Position numbers and translations under genes: made by a program. Below, piece after piece: positions 55,601 through 64,000 of a stretch of DNA of 64,000 bases. The notes under the pieces were generated by a model. That model was not told the origin of the DNA and searched no databases. It saw only the letters and a program-made list of their open reading frames with translations. Positions within the stretch are counted from its first letter, which is position 1. Each line of letters opens with the position of its first letter. Origin of the DNA: Entophlyctis helioformis (Eukaryota > Chytridiomycota > Chytridiomycetes > Chytridiales > Chytriomycetaceae). The stretch lies in assembly GCA_025526915.1 (NCBI GenBank), contig JAHLKH010000049.1, positions 62,001 through 126,000 on the forward strand, written 5' to 3'.

Positions 55601-57759
55601 CATTCTCGGCTGCGTTCACGGTCCCGTTCACGGTCTCGGCACCGATCTCGATCTCGGTCCCGGCATCGGTCTCGATCGAGGTCCAGGTCACGCACCATTA
55701 GAAGGCTTTCAAGATCGCGGTCGCGGTCGTTGTCGCGCTCTCGCGTCCGGCCGACATCTAGACATTGGTCGCCTGCTCGGCCGACGGCACGGGAACGAAG
55801 ACGGTCGAGGTCACGGTCACGGTCGCCGCCTCGCCCTGCACAGCCTGCTCGCTCGCTATCGGGATCCGAGTCCCGCGCTGGTCCGTCGCCAAACACTGTG
55901 CTGCGGTCCAAGTCGCCATCCAGGACGCCGTCACTGGCGGCTCCAGCCGTGCCGGTCGTGCCGGTCGTGCCGGTCGTGCCGGTCGTGCAAGCAGAACCCG
56001 CGGCGTCTGTAGTTCCGCCTGTGCCGAAGGTGCCAGTTGTACCCGCTGTGCAGAAAGTGCCAGCCGCGCGAGCAGCACCAGCGGCGTCTGTAGTTCCAGC
56101 TGTGCAGAAAGTTCCAACTGCGCGAGCAGCACCAGTTGTACCAGCGTGCCGCAGCACCAGTTGTACGAGCAGCACGAGCACCAGTAGCACCAGCACCCGT
56201 TGTACCATCACCACCACCACCACCACCAGCACCAGCACTAGCCGCACCCGCAGCACCAGTTGTACCACTGTTGCCGCCTCACTTGTCAGTCACGGACCTG
56301 AGGCGAAACCTGATGATGAAGAAGCAGCAGGCAGATTCGAGTGCTTCGACGCCTCATCCACCAGCGCCTCCACAAGCCCAACCACTCCAGGCACTTCAGC
56401 CATCACCGCCGCTGCAGCAAGGCGATCTTCGTCACGCTCTTGCACCAAAACAGCCGCAGTTGCTACAGCCGCCACAGCCGCCTCAAGTGCCTCAAGTGCC
56501 ACAACCGCCACAAGTGTCACAGGGAGATGTCCGGCTGATGCTGTCACCAAAACCGCGTCAGCCGTCCGAGCCTTCACAGCCGGCACAGCCAGCACAGCCG
56601 TCTCAGCTGCAGCACGCGGCTGTTGGACACATTCCTGTGTCACGGTCACCCCAACTGCCGCCAACGGATGTCAGGCAAGCGCTGCAATCCAAGACAGCAA
56701 TGACCGCACACTCGCCGCCGTTGCCCGGGTCGCCCCAGCTGTCGAATGCACCGCAATCGCCCCAAACCAAGCCGACCGATCTCCGGCACGCGCTTCCGCC
56801 CAAGGCGACGGACCCGACGCGAGCGGCACAGCCGCCGCCGGACTCACAACCGCCTCCGGTGGCCCTGTCGCAGTTGGATCTCCGGCGGGAATTGCTGCTC
56901 AAGCGGCTTGCGCAGCAGAAGGAGTTGCTTGCCGAGCAGCAGCGGCAGCAGGAGCAGGAGCAGCGACTGGCGCAGCAGCGGCTTGCGGAGCAGCGGCTTG
57001 CAGAGCAGCGGGTTGCCGAGCAGCAACAGCAGCAAAAGGAGCTCGAGCTGCAGCTTGCCCAGCAGCGGTTCATCCAGCAGCAGTGGGAGCAGCGGCGGCT
57101 TGTGCTGCAGCAGGAGCAGGAGCAGCAGGAGCAGAGACAGCGACATGCCCGGCTGCAGCTGGAGATGCAGCAGCAGCAGCAGATGCAGATGCCAGCAGAT
57201 GCAGATGCAGATGCAGAAACGGCTTCCGACAGGGCCGGCGCCGCACAGCTCGGCCAAGCTCTGCCTCAGCATCTACAAGTTTTCGGCGCGAGGAGCCAAC
57301 CCGGCGGTGCTCGAGCGCAAGATGGTCGAGTTCTTCCAGTCGCTGGGCCGGATCGAGGACTACGAGTTTGATGCAAGCCGGGGGCGAGCGCTGGCGGTGT
57401 TCTTCCCGCCGTTTGACGGCATGGCCGTGCGCAACCGCATGCGGCAGGGCCAGCTGGCGTTTCCGATTGCGACTGACGGGGCGTTTGGCGTTGATGCTGC
57501 GCCGCGCTCGCATGGGCTCTTGCAGATCCAGCAGTGGCGGGGCCAGTCTCGCGGCGGCAGCCCGCCCAACACGCGCGGAGCGGCTGCATCTGGGTCTGGC
57601 GATGTTGGATCGGGTAGATCGGGTGGGCCAGGTGGGCCAGGTGGGCCAGGTGCTGGTGCCATGTCGCCGGCCAAGCGACGACATGAGGCCGCCGCCGAGG
57701 GCCGCGGCGACGCAGGCGATCGCAACGGCGACGTGCTGCAGCGCCGGCGCCTTGCGTGA
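52610..57759 (+). CDS. Multi-RRM-like protein, paralog 3 (novel family) with RS domain and repeated D-L-R motifs
   Basis: ATG 52610. The N-terminus has two SUMO-interaction-like motifs, 'DPIVISDDDDGDSN' and 'KVVIDLTESDEASE', around a (Met-Pro-Pro)n run. Modules: 'YVCITINKFDVLP..' with 'KQCIFILHNPTCD'; 'VRICGKGIRLTNI..' with 'RSCFALFQPPFNSRLVV'; and 'HIGLAFDSIYHMS..' with 'GKCCAVYSSNALSGPDL'. An Arg-Ser domain (about 55.50-55.80 kb) follows, like those of splicing factors. Val-Pro-rich repeats lead, after a frame change near 56.14 kb, to a Pro/Gln region with repeated motifs such as 'TDLRRNLMMKKQQ' and 'TDLRHALPPKAT', then a Gln/Glu-rich coiled coil. After a second frame change near 57.22 kb a fourth module ends the protein: 'KLCLSIYKFSARGANPAV', 'RALAVFFPPFDGMAV'. 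The frame changes fall in repetitive tracts, so they may be introns or indels. A nuclear RNA-processing role is inferred. Confidence 0.65.
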
Positions 57760-57766
57760 CGCACCG

Positions 57767-57772
57767 AATAAA
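57767..57772 (+). terminator. Polyadenylation signal (AATAAA) of paralog 3
   Basis: AATAAA begins 8 bp after the in-frame TGA (57757-57759) that closes the fourth RRM-like module, which supports that reading frame as the true C-terminus. Confidence 0.5.
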
Positions 57773-57929
57773 GGCGGCGTGTTTCTAGATGGACTGGTTG
57801 CTTGACAGCGCGTTCCCTCGTGTTCCCGCGTGTGTTCCCGCGTGTGTTCCCTCTGATCGCTTGTGCCTCGACGAGCGATCACGCGACGAGCCGGGCGCCG
57901 AAACTTGTCGCCGCATCTCGAATCTCGCC

Positions 57930-60263
57930 ATGTCGTACTTGCACCGCACGTCCCTTGCCGCCCGCTCGCTTGTGCGCAGCGTGCCGTCGGTGCGTGGCTG
58001 TCTCACGCTGTCTCACGCTGCCTGTCCGTCTGTCCCACGCCGTCTGTCTCATGCTGTCCCACACATGCCGTCGCACGCTCTCGCTCGTGCTGTTCCCTCG
58101 CTCGCATGCACAGCGCAACTACGCAGGTGCAGCCGCAGCCGCAACGGCCCCGGCCATGCACACGGTCAGCAAGCCGGCCGGCGCCCCGCAGACGCAGCTG
58201 TACATCAACGGCGAGTTCATCAACTCGCAGACCAACTCGTGGTTCGAGCTGCGCAACCCGGTGCGTCGCTTGTTCGTCTGTTCGCTTGTTCACTCGTCCG
58301 CTCGCCTGCTTGTCGCCGTTTGTCGTGCTGCCGTCACATGGCCTGCGTGCTGTCAAGTGACCGGCCCCTGCTGACGCTGACTCTGCCTTGAACGAATGCT
58401 TGCAACGACGCCTACCGACGACCGCCTACCGACGACGACCGCCCACCGCCAGGCCACGCAAGAGATTGTCACATACGTGCCGCAGGCGACGCCGCAGGAG
58501 CTGTCCGAGGCCGCCCGCGTCGCCCAAGACGCCTTCAAGACCTGGCGCAAGTCGTCGGTGCTCACGCGCCAGCGCGTCATGCTCGACCTGCAGGCCCTCA
58601 TCCGCACGCACACGGACGACATTGCAAAGTCCATCACGCTCGAGCAGGGCAAGACGCTCCCTGATGCCCGCGGCGACGTGCTGCGCGGCCTCCAGGTCGT
58701 CGAGGCCGCCTGCGGCATCCCCACCTCGCTCCTCGGCGAGAAGCTGGCCGTTGCCCGCGACATGGACACGTACACGCTGCGCGAGCCGCTCGGCGTCGTG
58801 GCCGGCATTGCTCCATTCAACTTTCCTGCCATGATCCCTCTGGTGCGTTGGTTGGTCTGGCTGGCTGGATGATCGACTGCCCGTGAGGATCAGAGTGGCA
58901 TGCTGACGGGTCGAGATGCGGATTGTGTCTGTTAGTGGATGTTCCCGCTTGCGATTGCCTGCGGCAACACGGTGCTCATGAAGCCGTCCGAGCGCGACCC
59001 CGGCGCCACCATGATCCTTGCCAAGCTGGCCGAGCAGGCCGGTGTCCCCAAGGGCGTCCTCAACGTTGTGCAGGGCGGTGCGTTGCTGTCGCCCCATTGT
59101 GGCTCTGCTGGCGACTGTGATCCGACGCTCATCTGTGCCCAACCCCCCATTCGCCGGCCGTGCTGCAGGTGTCGACACGGTCAACTTCCTCTGTGATGCT
59201 CCTGCCGTCAAGGCCATCTCGTTTGTCGGCTCTGACCAGGCTGGCAAGTACATTTACCGTCGCGGTACCAGCAACGGCAAGCGCGTCCAGGTCTGTCCAT
59301 CTGTCCATCTGTCCATCTGTCTGCCACAACAGCGGTCGCATGCCGACTGCCGAGCTTCATAACACGACTGACCATGTACAACTCTGCGGGATCCTCTGCC
59401 GCTGTTCACAGGCCAACCTTGGCGCCAAGAACCACGGTGTCATCATGCCCGATGCCAACAAGAACCACACGCTCAACCAGCTCGTTGGCGCCGCTTTTGG
59501 CGCAGCCGGCCAGCGCTGCATGGCTCTGTCGACGGTTGTGTTTGTCGGCAAGGCCAAGGAGTGGCTGCCCGAGCTCGTAGAGCGCTCCAAGTCGCTTGTC
59601 GTGTCGAGCGGCTTTGACGAAAAGGCGGATCTCGGCCCGATGATCACGCCGCAGGCCAAGGCGCGCGCCGAGGAGCTCATCCAGTCTGGCGTCGACGAGG
59701 GCGCCAAGATTCTGCTCGACGGCCGCGGCATCAAGCCCAAGGGCTTCGAGGCGGGCAACTTTATCGGCCCGACGATCCTCGCAGACGTCAAGACGCACAT
59801 GAAGTGCTACAAGGAGGAGATTTTCGGGCCGGTGCTCATCTGCCTGTTTGCGGACACGCTCGACGAGGCGATCCAGATCATCAACAAGAACCCGTACGGC
59901 AACGGCACGGCCATTTTCACCAACTCTGGCTCTGTTGCGCGCAAGTTCCAGGAAGACGTGGATGTGGGCCAGATTGGCATCAACGTGCCGATTCCCGTGC
60001 CGCTGCCCATGTTTTCGTTTACGGGCTCGCGCGGCTCGATTGAGGGCGACCTCAACTTTTACGGCAAGAGCGGAGTGCAGGTACGAGGGGTTGCGTGTCT
60101 GTGTTTGTGTGTGTCTGCGTTGTGCGTGCTCTTGACTGACATGCGTGCGTACGTGCGTACGTGGCCATAGTTTTACACGTCGATCAAGACGGTCACGTCG
60201 CTGTGGCGCTCCGAGGACGTCGAGTCTGTGCAGGCTGCCGTCAACATGCCCACCATGCGCTAA
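57930..60263 (+). CDS. Methylmalonate-semialdehyde dehydrogenase, mitochondrial (ALDH6 family)
   Basis: ATG 57930 ([20 protein letters not shown]) gives an Arg/Ser-rich mitochondrial presequence. About seven exons follow. Family segments are '[20 protein letters not shown]', '[20 protein letters not shown]', '[19 protein letters not shown]', '[19 protein letters not shown]', '[20 protein letters not shown]', the catalytic loop '[17 protein letters not shown]' with the nucleophilic Cys, '[20 protein letters not shown]', '[18 protein letters not shown]' and '[16 protein letters not shown]'. These identify ALDH6A1/MMSDH, a CoA-dependent dehydrogenase that converts methylmalonate or malonate semialdehyde to propionyl- or acetyl-CoA in valine and pyrimidine breakdown. 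The ends of exons 2-3 (58258-58460) are approximate. Stop TAA at 60261-60263. Confidence 0.94.
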
Positions 60264-60542
60264 GCCACGCACGCACGCACGCGTGACTGTGACTGTGACT
60301 GTGTGTTCTATCCTTAACTTCCCCCAAGTGTCCCGACCATCGGTCCACTCACTCTGTCGGCACGACTCGCGTGATGATGATGAGGGAATACCAACCATGC
60401 AACAACCGATCCATGTGCACCCACACAATCTCCAGGGCCATGTACCCATGTTGACAGTGAGGGGGCTATTCCACTCTGTTCATTTGCATTAGGTGGTTGG
60501 TTGGGGAGGCAGGAGAGGCAGGGGAAGGAAGGGCCGGAAGGG

Positions 60543-61688
60543 TCATGCCGAGAGGGCTTCTTGCGTGACGGCATGGATCTGCGAGCAGGCGTCGACACAC
60601 AGCTCGACGGCCTGAATAAGGACGAGAGCGCGCGATATGTTATGTTAGTCGAAGGTTGTGGTGGTGGTGCAACAAGACCAGCACGGAACGAAGAAGAAGA
60701 GAGGGACGCACCTTGATGCACTGCGAGGACGAGATCTCGCCCGACTGGATGAGATGGGTGACTTGGTTGAGGGACGGCATGTACGCGAGCAGCACGCTGC
60801 CAGTCTGTGCATGCTGCTGGTCACAGTCGCCCGTCTCTTCGTCGTGCGTGGGATCCAGCTGGACGCCCAACGCGGCATTCGATGCTGCTGCTGCTGCTGC
60901 TGCTGCTGCTGATCCTGATCCCAAGGCAGCGTCCGCAACAAAGCCGCGGCACAGGCAGTCACAACGTCGTACATTTCGATGCCGGCATCAGCGAGGGCCA
61001 GGGCGGCACAGGTGACGGCAGCCGCCAGGGCCGCGCCGTCGCCGTCGGCCTCGATGATGAGCACGTAGGCCTGGATGCTGGATTTGGGGTAGGCGTCCAG
61101 CCGCACGGCGGGAGTCAGGGCCTGCTCGAGCACGGCGGCCATCTCGCGCTCGGCGTCGGAGCGGGCGTAGGGCGGCGCAGGCCGTGGCGGGCAAAGGGGG
61201 CGAACTTGACGTCGAGCGAGAGCGAGCCGGCCGTGGCCGACGAGGCGGTGCGGGCCAGCTGGCGCGGGCCGTAGACGGCGCAGAGGATCTTTGCGGCGCC
61301 GCACTCGAGGAAGGCGGAGCCGTTGGCCTGGGACACGGTGCCGGTCTTTGCGACTGTGGGTGAGTGTGGTTGGTTAGTCGTCGTAGGTTGTGGGTGTGGT
61401 AGTCGTAGTCGTAGTCGTAGGCATGCTACCAGCACACACGCACAGGCACGCACACATGGGACGCAGCTGGTCGGGTCTGCGGCCGTCACGACGCAGGCCG
61501 GCAGCGGGCGGCGGGGCCTTGGAGCCGTGGACGCCTTGGACGGCGCGAGCGGCCTTGGGGCCACGCTCTTGTCGGGGCCCTGGCAGAGCAGACAGCGCGA
61601 GTGAGTGTGAGTGGGAGTGTCTGTAAGCAGCGAGTGACCGTAGGCAGCCGCACGGCAGGCAGGCTCACGCTGATGCGCTTGCGGTCCA
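60543..61688 (-). CDS. Exosome core subunit MTR3-like (EXOSC6), RNase PH fold
   Basis: Four or five exons run from ATG 61688 (MDRKRIS) to TGA 60543. The spliced product carries 'LRRDGRRPDQLRP', 'AKTGTVSQANGSAFLECGAA' with 'KILCAVYGPRQ', 'SLSLDVKFAPFARHG', 'ALTPAVRLDAYPKSSIQAYV', 'AAAVTCAALALADAGIEMYD', 'HAQTGSVLLAYMPSLNQVTH', and a C-terminal helix 'AVELCVDACSQIHAVTQEAL'. 'GSA.LE.G..K.LC.V.GPRQ' and 'ALADAGIEMYD' fit Mtr3 of the six-membered RNase PH ring, which is catalytically inactive and structural in 3'-5' RNA decay and processing. A Gln run encoded by a CAG tract (60889-60911) interrupts the conserved domain. Rrp46 is a less likely alternative. Confidence 0.85.
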
Positions 61689-62183
61689 TGCGTTGACGGT
61701 GTCGGTGTTGGAAAACCTTGGGCGGCGACGATCGGGCAGCGACGAGAGCGTGTCTGGAGAGGTGCTCGCCGCGTACGCTCGCTCTTGCACTCTTGCAGGC
61801 GCTTACGCACTCTGACAGACGCTTACGCACTCTTGCACACACACACACACTCACCCACATCCGCACATTCATCCGCACCCGCAGCCGCACACGCACCGTG
61901 ACTCGGTCGACTCGGGTTCCGCCTGTGCCGCCAGCCAAGCAGACACGCCCAGCCAAGCACCACTACCGGCTGCCTCAAAATCTGCGGCTTTCCCCACTTC
62001 CCATCTGCCCTCTGCACCACCGGCCCTTCTGTGCGTCGCTGTTTGCTTGCTGGTAGCCTGCCTGCCTGCCGTGCCTGCCGTGCACCGATCTGCCTTGCCT
62101 GCCCTGCTGCGGCTGACACTTGCTTGCCTGCCCATCTGCCCTTCTGCCCACCTGCCAGCCACCGCCTACGCCGCCTCCTGTTG
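61689..62183. other. Divergent intergenic region with CA and CTGCC repeats
   Basis: It separates the MTR3-like start (minus) from the P-type ATPase start (plus). A (CA)n run (61838-61855) and CTGCC-type repeats (62058-62150) are visible. No coding exon was recognised. Confidence 0.4.
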
Positions 62184-64000
62184 ATGGCCTCTCCCTCTGA
62201 AATCCAACCCGCTGCCACCGCTGCCCACGACACCTTTGATGCCCGCTCCTTCTCGGTCCGCCTAGACGGCAGAGGTCCGTATCTGTGTATCTGCGTATCT
62301 GTCTGCCTGCCTACTCTGGCCTACTCTGGCCTTCTCTGGCTCCTGTGGCCCCTCCTGCCCGGCTTCGTCTAACGCCTCGTTCCCATGTTCCTGCCAACAA
62401 CGCCCCGCAAACAAACAACAACATGCTCTCCTTTGACGCAACGCCCGCCCAAACAAACAGCCAGTATCGAGCACCAGCTCGACATCCATGTCCTGGATCT
62501 GGTCGACGCCGTCGAGAACAAGGACATTGCCGTGCTCGACGTCCTGCAGGGCCTCAAGTATGTCATGGACTACCGCGTGCGCGGCGGCAAGATGCCCAAC
62601 CTCGACGCCGCCATCATGACCCGCCTCGCAAAGGGCCTGCTCCAGCACATGGGCCACCAGCGCGGCAACCTCATCGCCAAAAAGACCACCGAGGAGGCCG
62701 ATCTCGCCTTTGTGCTCTTTGGCGAGTTCATTGACGAGGTCCACGAGTTCCGTCTCGCCGTGTCCGAGTACTCGGCCTCGGACCTGCGCCACTCGATGAA
62801 GCTGCACCGTCGCTGCCAGCCGCGCTCGCCCACCGAACAGCGCGAGGCCGCTGCCGCCCTCCTCGGCCTGCTCACCACGCGCTTCCCGCAGTTTGCCGAC
62901 TGGCGCGAGCTCGTCAAGGAGGACGAGCACGACGACATTGAGCGCCTCATCAAGGAGTTCCCCGACAAGTTCCGTGCTCCCGTCATGCCCGCCCGCCAGG
63001 CCTTTTTCCCGCCTGCATGTGAGTTTTTGTTGTCGCCCTTGCTTGTGCCCTTGCTTCTGCCCCGCTTGGCCGCCGAGTTCCGTGGCTCGCGGTGGCCTTC
63101 TGGATCTCGACCTCGATCTCGATCTTGCTTGCTCCTCGCGTCTTGATCCATCGTGCACTCAGACCTGCTGACCCACTCCACCGCCATGAACAGCGCTCTA
63201 CTTTGACAAGAACGTCGAGCGCCTGGCGGAAATGTACGGCTCCAGCACCGAAAAGGGCCTGGCCGCCTCGCGCATCGAGACCCTCCGCAGCCACTACGGC
63301 CCCAACCAGCTGCCCGACCCGCCCAAGCCGTCCCTGCTGGGCATGATCTGGACGCAGCTCACCGACTTCATGGTCATCATCCTGATCGTCGCCGCCATTG
63401 TCGAGTTTGCCTTCCAGGACCCCAACCCCGCCATCGTCCTTCTCGTCGTCGTCGTCCTCAACGTCATCATCGGCACCTCGCAAGAGTACAAGGCCAACAA
63501 GGCGCTCGAGGCCCTCCTCACCCTCTCCGTCCCGCAGGCCACCGTCATCCGCGACGGCGCAAAGTCGATCATCAACTCCAGCGAGCTCGTTCCCGGCGAC
63601 CTGGTCGTGCTCGAGGAGGGCGATGCCGTCCCTGCCGACCTGCGTCTGTGCGAGGTCGCCCAGCTCGAGATCATCGAGTCGATTCTCACCGGCGAGTCGC
63701 TCCCCATTGCCAAGAACATCCGCACCATCCGCAAACGCACGCGCCGCATCCCTCTCGGCGACTGCAAGGGCAGCGCGTTCATGACTACCGTCGTCGCCAA
63801 GGGCCGCGGCAAGGGCATCGTTGTCCGCACCGGTGTGACCACCGAGATTGGCAAGATCTCTCAGGCGATCTCGTCCACGCCCAACCAAAAGTCCAACATT
63901 GAGCGCAAGCTCAGTCTGCTCGGCAAGATCCTCGTCGCCGTCGCCATCTTCCTCTGTGGTGTCATTGTCGCCATCGGTCTCGCTTACCGTCGCCCGCCTG
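62184..64000 (+). CDS. P-type cation-transporting ATPase (P2 type), N-terminal part
   Basis: The gene runs off the window end. Exon 1 starts at ATG 62184 (MASPSEIQPAATAAHD). Exon 2 is 62461-63018 and exon 3 begins at 63194. Exon 2 encodes a helical, charged cytosolic extension of roughly 185 residues that I do not recognise ('IHVLDLVDAVENKDIAVLDV'). Exon 3 starts the ATPase core: 'GLAASRIETLRSHYGPNQLP', helices M1-M2 'DFMVIILIVAAIVEFAF' and 'IVLLVVVVLNVIIGTSQEY', then the actuator domain with 'ELVPGDLVVLEEGDAVPADL' and 'ILTGESLPIAKN' (TGES loop). M3 begins near 'LGKILVAVAIFLCGVIVAIG'. The pattern fits P2A/P2D-type Ca2+ or Na+/K+ pumps. The ion cannot be assigned without M4-M6 and the DKTGT region, which lie outside the window. 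Confidence 0.88.

Noticed and set aside
56140..57805. C-terminal part of the 1731-residue open frame starting at 52610
   Set aside because: After about 56.14 kb this frame becomes Ala/Cys/Ser/Thr-rich without motifs. The other two frames carry the D-L-R motif repeats and the fourth RRM-like module, so the open frame there is fortuitous.

Overview
This window is nuclear DNA from a fungus, most probably an early-diverging one such as a chytrid (inference). It is GC-rich by eye, and its genes carry many short GT..AG introns. Two genes are fungal in type: a velvet regulator and the chromatin-remodeller subunit RSC7. They sit beside genes usually discussed in animals: DCAF5-like, LRRC57-like, BABAM2/BRE-like and CDADC1-like. 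Spacing is very tight, with tandem gaps of 9 and 24 bp and divergent starts 36-230 bp apart.

Layout. 1-5.6 kb (minus strand): a Ctf4/AND-1 fragment, a DCAF5-like WD40 protein, and an F-box protein whose C-terminal half resembles the dynein heavy-chain microtubule-binding stalk. 6-11 kb (plus): low-complexity exons, then a velvet-domain regulator. 11.2-14.3 kb: an RSC7-domain protein carrying several PHD fingers. 14.4-16.3 kb (minus): a membrane alpha/beta-hydrolase-like protein. 16.5-20 kb: an NDR/LATS kinase preceded by three CRIB-like motifs. 20.1-28.3 kb: two direct 3.4-3.5 kb blocks, each holding a Crinkler-like nuclease-fold plus kinase gene (the second one broken), with a CDADC1-like deaminase gene between them whose 3' end runs into the second block. 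28.4-40.1 kb: DRG1, mitochondrial rhodanese, glutaredoxin, LRRC57-like, BABAM2-like, NAA30 and a PH-RhoGAP protein. 40.6-57.8 kb: a paralogous locus. Three large genes and one gene fragment encode repeated RRM-like modules, and they alternate with three copies of an antisense short-chain dehydrogenase, of which only the middle one is intact. 57.9-64 kb: methylmalonate-semialdehyde dehydrogenase, exosome subunit MTR3, and the 5' part of a P-type cation ATPase.

The best candidate for something undescribed is the 40.6-57.8 kb array. Its proteins share an order of parts: an N-terminal acidic stretch with a SUMO-interaction-like motif, then four RRM-like modules ending in a 'C-x-A-x-F-x-x-P-F-D' type signature, plus RS/RD-rich or Gln/Pro-rich regions. 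This suggests a lineage-specific nuclear RNA-associated family (inference). Other strong observations are the F-box/dynein-stalk architecture, the triple-CRIB NDR kinase, the RSC7-PHD fusion and the mosaic nuclease-kinase duplicates.

Limits. Exon borders were read by eye. Several low-complexity genes change reading frame without a clear intron, so assembly indels cannot be separated from real mutations here. No tRNA, rRNA, CRISPR array or complete transposon was seen.
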